DNA of 7,207 nucleotides, from the NCBI GenBank assembly GCA_002448975.1, contig DKBO01000147.1, forward strand, positions 1 to 7,207, in the 5' to 3' direction. Source of the stretch: Nitrospiraceae bacterium UBA6898. GTDB lineage: Bacteria; Nitrospirota; Thermodesulfovibrionia; Thermodesulfovibrionales; UBA6898. Of the stretch, positions 1-5,434 are shown in pieces. A program made the position numbers and the translations under genes. Within the stretch, counting starts at the first letter, position 1, and each line of letters opens with the position of its first letter. Below the pieces are notes generated by a model, which was not told where the DNA came from, did no database searches, and was given only the letters and a program-made list of their open reading frames with translations.

Positions 1-101
1 CAGCGATATCCTACATTTACCTGCAGCATGTCTATGCCGGAGGCGGTCAGGGGACCATCCTGAAGTGCCCGGATCTTTTCACTGAAGCGAACGCTGAACA
101 C
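1..101 (-). CDS. arsS: Arsenosugar biosynthesis radical SAM protein ArsS, N-terminal fragment (cut by left edge)
   Basis: Reading the minus strand from a GTG at 101-99 gives about 33 residues open to the window edge. They include the stretches RFSEKIRALQDGPLTASGID and MLQVNVGYR, and the last two bases (TG) begin what is probably Cys. In the ArsS family (radical SAM/Cys-rich, TIGR04167 type) an N-terminal 'L.a.gi.tLQvNvGy' segment runs directly into the CNxxCxHC iron-sulfur motif, and this fragment ends exactly where the first Cys is expected. A stop codon at 128-126 in the same frame limits the start. GTG at 101 is the best candidate, with a weak GAGAG about 6 nt upstream; CTG at 113 is an alternative. 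It begins 8 nt after the CMD gene's stop, so the two are probably co-transcribed. Known role of the family: a radical SAM step after arsenic methylation that makes a dimethylarsinoyl-deoxyadenosine-type precursor of arsenosugars. The cluster and catalytic residues lie outside the window. Confidence 0.72.
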   Translation of the reverse strand, partial: MFSVRFSEKIRALQDGPLTASGIDMLQVNVGYR

Positions 102-109
102 GGGTACTC

Positions 110-442
110 TCAGATGGAGATCTTTTCAGCTGCGTTATGCGCCTGGATGCCGTGAATGAGCGATGCCCCTCCCCTTACTGCAGAGGCAACATGTACGGCT
201 TCGGTAATATGCTCCATGCCCATGCCTTCTTCCAGGCAGCTTTTCGTAAAGGCATCTATGCAGTAGGGACACTGCAGGGCATGGGCCACACCCAGACCGA
301 TGAGCACTTTTTCCCGCCTGGTAAGCGCTCCGGGCTGGAGTGACGTGTTGTACCAGTCCATGAACTTCTTAAAGAGCTCCGATTTGAACTTCCCGATCTC
401 GCCAAAACGGCCGAGGTCCTCTTCCTTGTAATAATCACCCAT
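110..442 (-). CDS. CMD/AhpD-like protein of the arsenosugar (ArsS-associated) type
   Basis: A 110-residue protein of the carboxymuconolactone decarboxylase/AhpD fold. The core shows E44 (TRREKVLIGL), H54, a CPYC pair at C58 and C61, and a third Cys at C69. The helix EAVHVASAVRGGASLIHG (81-98) follows, as is typical of the family. The pattern 'YY..eDL.rFGeiGK' at the start and 'ALT.REK..I.L.vAHA.QCPYCIDA.T' matches, as I recall it, the small peroxidase-like protein that accompanies ArsS. It probably acts as a CxxC thiol redox protein in the cytoplasm; its exact role in arsenosugar synthesis is not established. In AhpD a His lies four residues after the second Cys; here that position is Phe65, so simple AhpD-like peroxidase chemistry is doubtful. 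The ATG at 442 has AAGGAG (456-451) 8 nt upstream, which fixes the start. It is first in its transcript, with arsS 8 nt downstream. Confidence 0.88.
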   Translation of the reverse strand: MGDYYKEEDLGRFGEIGKFKSELFKKFMDWYNTSLQPGALTRREKVLIGLGVAHALQCPYCIDAFTKSCLEEGMGMEHITEAVHVASAVRGGASLIHGIQAHNAAEKISI

Positions 443-476
443 GGGAAAATCTCCTTCCCGTTAATTTTATGATTTT

Positions 477-505
477 ATTATATACTGATACATCCCGTGA
501 CAAAG
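477..505 (-). promoter_or_regulatory. Probable sigma-70 promoter for the CMD-arsS transcript
   Basis: On the minus strand a perfect TATAAT lies at 482-477. The -35 is poor: TTTGTC at 504-499 sits 16 nt upstream and matches only the first two consensus bases. A start about 7 nt downstream would give a leader of roughly 28 nt, ending in the AAGGAG ribosome-binding site at 456-451. The strong -10 with a weak -35 could mean that an activator is used. Confidence 0.45.
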
Positions 506-517
506 AACAACTTCTTT
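502..517. promoter_or_regulatory. Candidate operator: 6-bp dyad between divergent promoters
   Basis: AAAGAA (502-507), CAAC, TTCTTT (512-517) form a perfect 6-bp inverted repeat with a 4-nt centre. The dyad overlaps the expected -35 region of the minus-strand promoter and lies just upstream of, or touching, the -35 region of the plus-strand promoter, where a shared regulator would bind. It is AT-rich and short, so chance is a real possibility. It does not match an ArsR site that I recognise. Confidence 0.22.
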
Positions 518-540
518 TCGCTCTCCACGTGTTTTTCTGC

Positions 541-546
541 TACAAT
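541..546 (+). promoter_or_regulatory. Possible -10 box for the gnd-zwf-pgl operon
   Basis: TACAAT matches the TATAAT consensus at five of six positions and lies 27 nt before the gnd ATG. No good -35 is seen at 16-18 nt spacing; the best candidate, TTCGCT at 517-522, matches three of six. The resulting 5' leader would be short, about 20 nt, and would contain the gnd ribosome-binding site. Confidence 0.35.
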
Positions 547-560
547 TTCCTTACAGGTTC

Positions 561-568
561 AAAGGAGG
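561..568 (+). promoter_or_regulatory. Strong ribosome-binding site that sets the gnd start
   Basis: AAAGGAGG lies 5 nt before ATG 574. The reading frame is open back to an ATG at 469, but that codon has no ribosome-binding site and lies inside the divergent promoter region. The Rossmann fold starts at 574, so 574 is the start. Confidence 0.85.
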
Positions 569-573
569 CGGAC

Positions 574-1494
574 ATGCAGATAGGCATGATAGGTCTGGGA
601 CGCATGGGCATGAACATGGCGATACGGCTGCTTCGGGACAGACATAGGGTCGTGGCGTATAACCGATCGCCGGACAAGGTAAAGGAGATTTCCCGGAAAG
701 GTGCACAGGGAGCCTTTTCGGTCGGAGAACTGGTCAGTTCCCTCGAACCTCCCCGTTACTTGTGGATAATGCTGCCGGCCGGAAATCCTGTTGATGATAT
801 GATACAGGACCTGAAGCCACTTCTTGGCAGGGGAGACACGATTATTGACGGCGGAAACAGCTACTACAAAGATGATGTTCGGCGCGAACAGGCGCTGAGA
901 AAGACCGGCCTGCATTATATTGATGCCGGTGTCAGCGGAGGCATATGGGGGCTGAAGCTCGGCTACTGTATCATGGCGGGCGGTGAAAAGAAGGTCTGCA
1001 GGAAACTAGAACCGGTGTTCAGGACGCTTGCGCCGAAAGATGGCTATCTCTATTGCGGACCTGCGGGTGCAGGCCACTTCGTGAAAATGGTGCACAACGG
1101 CATTGAATACGGCATGATGTCTGCCTATGGTGAAGGCTTCGGGATACTGGACTCGTCACCCTACTCCCGACATCTGGACTTCGGCGCCGTGGCACACCTC
1201 TGGAACCAGGGCAGCGTTGTGCGGTCATGGCTCCTGGAGCTGGCAGAAGAAGCCTTCAAAAAAGATAAGAAGCTCACGCAGCTTGCCGCATATGTAGAGG
1301 ACTCCGGTGAAGGACGGTGGACCGTGCAGCAAGCCATAGAGACCGCCGTCTCTGCACCGGTGATCACGGCTGCGCTCTTTCAGCGCTTCCGGTCACGTGA
1401 TGCTCATGCATTTTCCGACCGTATGCTCGCAGCATTGCGCAATGAATTCGGCGGCCATGCGGTCAAAAAGAGCGCGACGAGAAAACGGACATGA
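574..1494 (+). CDS. gnd: 6-phosphogluconate dehydrogenase (decarboxylating), short GndA/YqeC-type
   Basis: A 306-residue cytoplasmic enzyme that oxidises and decarboxylates 6-phosphogluconate to ribulose 5-phosphate. The N-terminal Rossmann domain opens with IGMIGLGRMGMNMA (3-16). The second strand ends in NRS (30-32), where NADP enzymes usually carry an NR(T/S) motif and NAD enzymes an acidic residue, so NADP use is inferred. IDGGNSYYKD (91-100) and DAGVSGGIWGLKLGYCIMAGG (117-137) are substrate- and cofactor-site motifs. GPAGAGHFVKMVHNGIEYG (162-180) holds the family's catalytic Lys (K171) and Glu (E178). About 300 residues is the length of the short bacterial form, versus about 470 in the E. 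coli type; the helical C-terminal domain is correspondingly small, so this is not a truncation. The gene leads an operon whose next start codon (zwf) overlaps its stop as ATGA. The divergent promoter region lies upstream. Confidence 0.95.
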   Translation: MQIGMIGLGRMGMNMAIRLLRDRHRVVAYNRSPDKVKEISRKGAQGAFSVGELVSSLEPPRYLWIMLPAGNPVDDMIQDLKPLLGRGDTIIDGGNSYYKDDVRREQALRKTGLHYIDAGVSGGIWGLKLGYCIMAGGEKKVCRKLEPVFRTLAPKDGYLYCGPAGAGHFVKMVHNGIEYGMMSAYGEGFGILDSSPYSRHLDFGAVAHLWNQGSVVRSWLLELAEEAFKKDKKLTQLAAYVEDSGEGRWTVQQAIETAVSAPVITAALFQRFRSRDAHAFSDRMLAALRNEFGGHAVKKSATRKRT

Positions 1495-3011
1495 TTGAAC
1501 CTGCCTATGCAACCTACGACAGCTGCAGCATCGAGATCCCGAAGCCCTTCCTGCTTGTGATCTTCGGTGCATCCGGGGACCTCAGCAGGAAAAAGCTTTT
1601 CCCCGCCCTGTACCGGCTGAACCGCGATGGCCTGCTTCCCCGCAATTTTTGCATCCTCGGTGCTGCCAGGACCGCCATGGACCGGAGCGCATTCCACGAT
1701 CTGATGCGTAAGGCCGTTGAAGAGACCTTTGGAAAAGATTTTGACCAAAAGGCGTGGGAGTCATTTGCGGGGCGGCTGCACTATCACGCAGGAGAGTATG
1801 ACCATCCTGCATCCTACCGCGACATGAAAAAAAGCATCGAAGACCTTGAGCGGACACATGATACTCTCGGCAACCGCATCTTCTACCTCGCCGTGCCGCC
1901 GACCGTGTACGAGGCTGTCGTCTCACATCTCGGTGCATCCGGCCTCTCGCAGGAAAAAACGGGATTCACGCATATTGCCATAGAGAAACCCGTAGGTTCT
2001 GATCTTGCCTCTGCACGGAAGCTGAATAATGTGCTCAGGTCATCATTTCTCGAACGGCAGGTCTACCGCATGGACCATTATCTTGCGAAGGAGACTGTTC
2101 AAAACATCCTCATGTTCCGGTTCGCGAATGCGATCTTTGAGCCGCTCTGGAACAGGCGGTACATCGACCATGTGCAGATCACGGTTTCTGAAAGCATCGG
2201 CATCGAGAACAGGGCAGGATATTATGAAAAGGCCGGGGTCATCCGCGACATGTTTCAGAACCATATCTTTCAACTCCTCGCTCTTACCGCCATGGAACCC
2301 CCGTCGGTATTCGAATCAGAACGTGTCAGGGACGAAAAGGTTAAGGTCTTCCGCTCCATCAGGCCTTTTGCCGTCGACTGCCTTGATGACACACTGGTGG
2401 TCGCTCAGTACGGAGAAGGCATGGTCAACGGGAAAAAGGCGGCTGCTTATCGGAGTGAAGCAGGCGTTTCTCCCGACTCCATGACACCCACCTATGCTTC
2501 GCTCAAAGTATATATCGACAATTGGCGGTGGAACGGTGTCCCGTTCTATCTCCGTTCAGGCAAACGGCTTGTCAAAAAGAAAGCAGAGATATCGGTTCAT
2601 TACCGTGCAGTGCCGCATCTCATGTTCTCGAAGGCGATGCACGAAGAGATCGAGCCGAACGCGCTCGTCATACGCATTCAGCCGGATGAGGGAATCGATA
2701 TCACTTTCCAGGCAAAAAATCCCGGCACAAAGATCTGTCTCAGTCCGGTGTTGATGGACTTCTCCTACAAAAAAGTCTTTTCCCTGAGCGATTACGAACG
2801 TATCCTCCTTGACTGCATGCAGGGAGATCAGATGCTCTTCGTCAGGGACGATGGCGTTGAGCAGACCTGGTCACTCCTTACGCCGGCACTCGAAAAGATT
2901 GAGTCACCCGACTCTGCGCGCGACGTCACCATCTATGCAGCAGGGACCGAGGGGCCGGGAGAGGCTGCTACCCTCCTGAAGAAAGACAGACGGTCATGGA
3001 GACCGCTCTGA
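1491..3011 (+). CDS. zwf: Glucose-6-phosphate 1-dehydrogenase
   Basis: A 506-residue protein, normal length for the family. It oxidises glucose 6-phosphate to 6-phosphogluconolactone and reduces NADP+, the entry step of the oxidative pentose phosphate pathway. The N-terminal nucleotide-binding domain has GASGDLSRKKLFPALYRL (26-43) and EKPVGSD (165-171). The substrate signature RMDHYLAKE (193-201) corresponds to RIDHYLGKE, with D195, H196 and K200 present. QNH (256-258) supplies the catalytic-base His, H258, by alignment to the Leuconostoc enzyme. The C-terminal beta-alpha domain contains YIDNWRWNGVPFYLRSGKRL (341-360), which is characteristic. The ATG overlaps the gnd stop as ATGA and has only a weak ribosome-binding site, so translation is probably coupled to gnd. 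Its end overlaps pgl by 16 nt. Confidence 0.97.
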   Translation: MIEPAYATYDSCSIEIPKPFLLVIFGASGDLSRKKLFPALYRLNRDGLLPRNFCILGAARTAMDRSAFHDLMRKAVEETFGKDFDQKAWESFAGRLHYHAGEYDHPASYRDMKKSIEDLERTHDTLGNRIFYLAVPPTVYEAVVSHLGASGLSQEKTGFTHIAIEKPVGSDLASARKLNNVLRSSFLERQVYRMDHYLAKETVQNILMFRFANAIFEPLWNRRYIDHVQITVSESIGIENRAGYYEKAGVIRDMFQNHIFQLLALTAMEPPSVFESERVRDEKVKVFRSIRPFAVDCLDDTLVVAQYGEGMVNGKKAAAYRSEAGVSPDSMTPTYASLKVYIDNWRWNGVPFYLRSGKRLVKKKAEISVHYRAVPHLMFSKAMHEEIEPNALVIRIQPDEGIDITFQAKNPGTKICLSPVLMDFSYKKVFSLSDYERILLDCMQGDQMLFVRDDGVEQTWSLLTPALEKIESPDSARDVTIYAAGTEGPGEAATLLKKDRRSWRPL

Positions 3012-3745
3012 GCAGTAACGTCCGTATTCTCCCCGATGCCGAGGCTGTTGCCCGCACTGCTGCTCGCATATTCCAGAGTGCTGCAGCTGTTGCCATTGCA
3101 TCACGTGGTAGATTTTCGGTAGCCCTTTCCGGGGGTTCGTCACCGCAACTGCTCTACCGCATGCTCGGCACGGCATACCGCGAAAATATCCGGTGGGACC
3201 TGACCCACATCTTCTGGTCTGACGAACGGTGCGTCCCCGCTGATCATGAGCTGAGCAACTTCAGGTTGGCCAACGAAGCGTTGACCTCTCGGATCAGCAT
3301 GCCCGCCGGGAACATTCACAGAATGAGAGGTGAACTTCAGCCTGAAGAGGCTGCCAAAGATTATGAGCGAGACCTGCAGACCCATTTCAGGGCAGACGGC
3401 TTCCCGAGGTTCGATCTCGTCCTGCTCGGCATGGGAAGCGACGGACACACTGCCTCGCTCTTCCCGGGAGCAGAGGCAGTGTCTGAAATGAAGCGTCTTG
3501 CGGTGCCGGCTTATTCTGCGTCTGCGGGGAACTGGCGTATAACGCTGACAATTCCCGTTCTGAACGGCGCTTCGTTAGTAGTCTTTCTTGTCACCGGAAA
3601 GGCGAAGGCGGGGATTGTCGTTGAAATCCTTGCGAAAGGGAAGCGAGAGCCCTATCCTGCCGGATCAATCATCCCGCAGCATGGGCGTATTGTCTGGCTG
3701 CTCGACAGCGACGCAGCATCAGGACTGCAGCAAAAGTCGTTATGA
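2996..3745 (+). CDS. pgl: 6-phosphogluconolactonase (DevB/Pgl type)
   Basis: A 249-residue protein that hydrolyses 6-phosphogluconolactone to 6-phosphogluconate, between the Zwf and Gnd steps. It belongs to the glucosamine-6-phosphate isomerase/Pgl superfamily. Visible motifs are the phosphate loop VALSGGSSP (42-50), FWSDERCVP (73-81), and GMGSDGHTASLFPG (145-158) with the family's active-site Asp149 and His151. VLNGA (188-192) is also usual. The start overlaps the last 16 nt of zwf and lacks a strong Shine-Dalgarno sequence, so coupled translation is likely. With gnd and zwf it completes the oxidative branch, although the gene order does not follow the order of the reactions. Confidence 0.95.
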   Translation: METALSSNVRILPDAEAVARTAARIFQSAAAVAIASRGRFSVALSGGSSPQLLYRMLGTAYRENIRWDLTHIFWSDERCVPADHELSNFRLANEALTSRISMPAGNIHRMRGELQPEEAAKDYERDLQTHFRADGFPRFDLVLLGMGSDGHTASLFPGAEAVSEMKRLAVPAYSASAGNWRITLTIPVLNGASLVVFLVTGKAKAGIVVEILAKGKREPYPAGSIIPQHGRIVWLLDSDAASGLQQKSL

Positions 3746-3760
3746 TTTGCCCGTGCTTCC

Positions 3761-3765
3761 GGAGG
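3761..3765 (+). promoter_or_regulatory. Ribosome-binding site of a 16-codon ORF ahead of the glycosyltransferase gene
   Basis: GGAGG lies 7 nt before ATG 3773. It is the only good ribosome-binding site between pgl and the glycosyltransferase, whose own ATG at 3820 has none. Ribosomes loaded here could reach the glycosyltransferase by stop-start coupling. Confidence 0.5.
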
Positions 3766-3772
3766 TTTTTCC

Positions 3773-3823
3773 ATGGAACATGATGCACTACAGACTGCGC
3801 TGACCGTAGCACGAGTCCGATGA
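3773..3823 (+). CDS. Possible 16-residue leader or coupling peptide
   Basis: ATG 3773 to TGA 3821-3823 encodes MEHDALQTALTVARVR. It has a GGAGG site 7 nt upstream, and its stop overlaps the glycosyltransferase start in an ATGA junction (ATG 3820). The layout fits a small ORF that carries ribosomes to the next gene. The peptide has no run of one amino acid that would suggest attenuation and no membrane segment. It lies in a different frame from the glycosyltransferase, whose frame is closed upstream by a stop at 3781-3783, so it is not a missed N-terminus unless there is a sequencing error. It could also be a relic of a deleted gene. At this length coding cannot be shown from sequence alone. 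Confidence 0.35.
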   Translation: MEHDALQTALTVARVR

Positions 3824-4494
3824 TATCCGTCGTCATTCCGGCCCTGGACGAAGAAGAAAACATCTCCAGGTGCATTGAAGCGATCAGGACAGAAGGACCC
3901 ATATGCGAGGTCATTGTTGCAGACGGGGGCAGCAGGGACCGGACACGGGAGATCGCGCAATCATACCCCGGGGTAACCTGTATTCAGGCGGAGAAAGGCC
4001 GCGGCAATCAGATGAATGCAGGGGCGTCTCGCGCACGGGGAGAGGTGCTGCTTTTTCTTCATGCCGATACGATCCTCGCCTCGGGATGGGATAGGGGAAT
4101 TGAAGAAGCGCTCAGGGACCATAGGGTCGTCGGAGGTGCCTTCACTTTTTCTCTCGATAACCCTTTGCAAAAATACCGTCTCATCGAAGCCTGGGTATCC
4201 CTGCGGTGCCGCGTGTTCAGGCTACCCTACGGTGACCAGGCAATCTTTGTCAGAACAGGTGTCTTCAACAAACTTGCAGGGTACAAGAACATACCGCTCA
4301 TGGAGGATGTTGATCTCATGGGAAGGGTCAAAAAACTGGGAAAGATCACCATTCTTGAACACCGGGCCTTAACATCAGGACGACGGTGGGCCGCTAAAGG
4401 CCTGATCAGAACAGCTGCGATCAACCAGACCATGATGCTGCTGTACCGTCTCGGCGTCAGCCCGCAACGTCTCTCAAAGTTCTATTACCGATGA
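3820..4494 (+). CDS. Family 2 glycosyltransferase, TIGR04283 (arsenosugar biosynthesis) type
   Basis: A 224-residue soluble GT-A-fold protein. Motifs in order: SVVIPALDEEENI (3-15), the nucleotide-binding VADGGSRDRT (33-42), EKGRGNQMNAGA (58-69), the DxD-like HADT (81-84) for metal and sugar nucleotide, YGDQAIFVR (137-145), and MEDVDLMGR (161-169) with the acidic pair that normally holds the catalytic base. TSGRRW (185-190) is a further conserved site. The short length without membrane helices, the GDQAIFVR and SGRRW motifs and the adjacent TIGR04282-type gene identify it as TIGR04283, called 'rSAM/selenodomain-associated transferase 2' and later an arsenosugar glycosyltransferase. The actual donor and acceptor are unknown here. 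It starts at the overlapping stop of the 16-codon ORF and overlaps the next gene as ATGA. Confidence 0.9.
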   Translation: MISVVIPALDEEENISRCIEAIRTEGPICEVIVADGGSRDRTREIAQSYPGVTCIQAEKGRGNQMNAGASRARGEVLLFLHADTILASGWDRGIEEALRDHRVVGGAFTFSLDNPLQKYRLIEAWVSLRCRVFRLPYGDQAIFVRTGVFNKLAGYKNIPLMEDVDLMGRVKKLGKITILEHRALTSGRRWAAKGLIRTAAINQTMMLLYRLGVSPQRLSKFYYR

Positions 4495-5090
4495 TCAAGA
4501 ATCTCTTCGGTATATTCATCAAATTCCCTGAGCCCGGCAAGGTGAAGACCCGCCTTGCAAAGGACTTAGGCAATAAAAAGGCTGCGGATATCTACCGGCA
4601 GGTCGTTGAACTGATCCTGAAAAACACCTCGCCTTTCGATCATGCATATGACCGGATTGTTTTCTACGATCCTGTCGCCCGGCAAAAAGACTTTGTTGAA
4701 TGGCTGCCGGAAGAGCAGTTAATCCTTCAGCAGGGGAGCGACGTCGGCGCAAGGATGCACAACGCGATAAGGGTATTGCTCGACAAGGGAGGGGAAAAGG
4801 TTGTTTTGACCGGGGCTGACATCCCTGATCTCTCCGGCAGGATCATTGAATCGGCTTTTCAGGAGCTGACCCGTGCGGACATTGTCATCGGTCCGGCCAG
4901 AGACGGGGGTTATTATCTCATCGGTATGAAATCCCCGCACGCTGAGATATTCCGGAACATCCCCTGGAGCACGGGAAGGGTATTTGAAGAGACAATGAGG
5001 AGGATCGCAAAACTGCAGCTTAGCTGCGCAGGCGTTACCGCGCTTTCAGACCTCGACACTGCAGACGACTACCACAGGCTGTTACGCTGA
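4491..5090 (+). CDS. GT-A-fold transferase, TIGR04282/DUF2064 (arsenosugar biosynthesis) type
   Basis: A 199-residue protein of the DUF2064 family, related in fold to nucleotidyltransferases such as CofC. Visible motifs are FIKFPEPGKVKTRLAK (9-24), equivalent to the glycine/arginine nucleotide loop; QGSDVGARM (81-89); TGADIPDL (107-114), the metal-site 'G(T/A)DxPxL'; GPARDGGYYLIG (134-145); IPWST (157-161); and DLDTADDY (187-194). Family knowledge places it with ArsS and the TIGR04283 transferase in arsenosugar clusters. Sugar or nucleotide transfer is inferred and the substrate is unknown. The start overlaps the upstream stop as ATGA with no ribosome-binding site of its own, so coupling is expected. 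It is the last gene of the plus-strand operon. Confidence 0.9.
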   Translation: MIKNLFGIFIKFPEPGKVKTRLAKDLGNKKAADIYRQVVELILKNTSPFDHAYDRIVFYDPVARQKDFVEWLPEEQLILQQGSDVGARMHNAIRVLLDKGGEKVVLTGADIPDLSGRIIESAFQELTRADIVIGPARDGGYYLIGMKSPHAEIFRNIPWSTGRVFEETMRRIAKLQLSCAGVTALSDLDTADDYHRLLR

Positions 5091-5434
5091 ACAAGGTCAT
5101 TTTACGATGAGGGCAAGTCACTGCAACCAGTCGATACAGGAGGGCAAGGACTAAACCCTTCACACGTCAAACGCTTTGAGAGCACGAACATTCTCGTTCT
5201 CTGCATCATGCTGCTAATCAGCTCAGCCTCCGGCCGCTTGCTCGTAATGACAACGGTTATCCAATGCTGAAATGCGCCGTAGTTCTTATCACCGACATAC
5301 AAGGACTGACCCCATCACCTTCCGCATGGAGCACCTTTCGGATGTTGACACCGGGAAAGACCTGCATCATCTTCTTAAGGTATCGCCCAAAGCACGATTT
5401 GCGCATGCCGACCTATATCAGCATAAGAAGCTGA
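5091..5434. other. 344-bp interval with no convincing gene; possible decayed coding sequence
   Basis: This lies between convergent transcription units. The minus strand carries two short overlapping open frames in different phases: 5406-5257 (49 codons, starting MRKSCFGRYLKKMMQVFPGV) and 5302-5102 (66 codons, with YVGDKNYGAFQHW). The first looks protein-like up to about 5310 and the second from about 5302, as if one frame had been shifted. I do not recognise the product; a transposase remnant is one possibility. The later part is unlike a protein and contains, on the minus strand, GTCATTACGAG (5251-5241), which resembles the start of dispersed repeats seen in many bacterial genomes. No intrinsic terminator for either flanking operon was found. 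A weak 6-bp hairpin (5417-5422 with 5430-5435) lies at the end of the REC-PilZ gene without a T-run. Confidence 0.4.

Noticed and set aside
469..573. N-terminal extension of gnd from ATG 469
   Set aside because: The 35 added residues do not belong to the family and the codon lacks a ribosome-binding site. The segment overlaps the divergent promoter region, and a strong AAAGGAGG precedes ATG 574.
2029..2484. Plus-strand open frame of 151 codons inside zwf
   Set aside because: It lies in another frame of a gene with full family motifs. Its Ser/Arg-rich translation is typical of out-of-frame reading of GC-rich coding DNA.
110..5090. Selenocysteine codons in the CMD protein or the two transferases
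   Set aside because: All three frames run to ordinary stops at family-typical lengths, the CMD CxxC uses two Cys codons, and no TGA readthrough is needed.
5102..5302. Minus-strand 66-codon frame as a real gene
   Set aside because: It has no ribosome-binding site, and the second half has a low-quality Ser/Pro/Cys-rich composition. Its best part seems to continue a different upstream frame. It is treated as a possible remnant.
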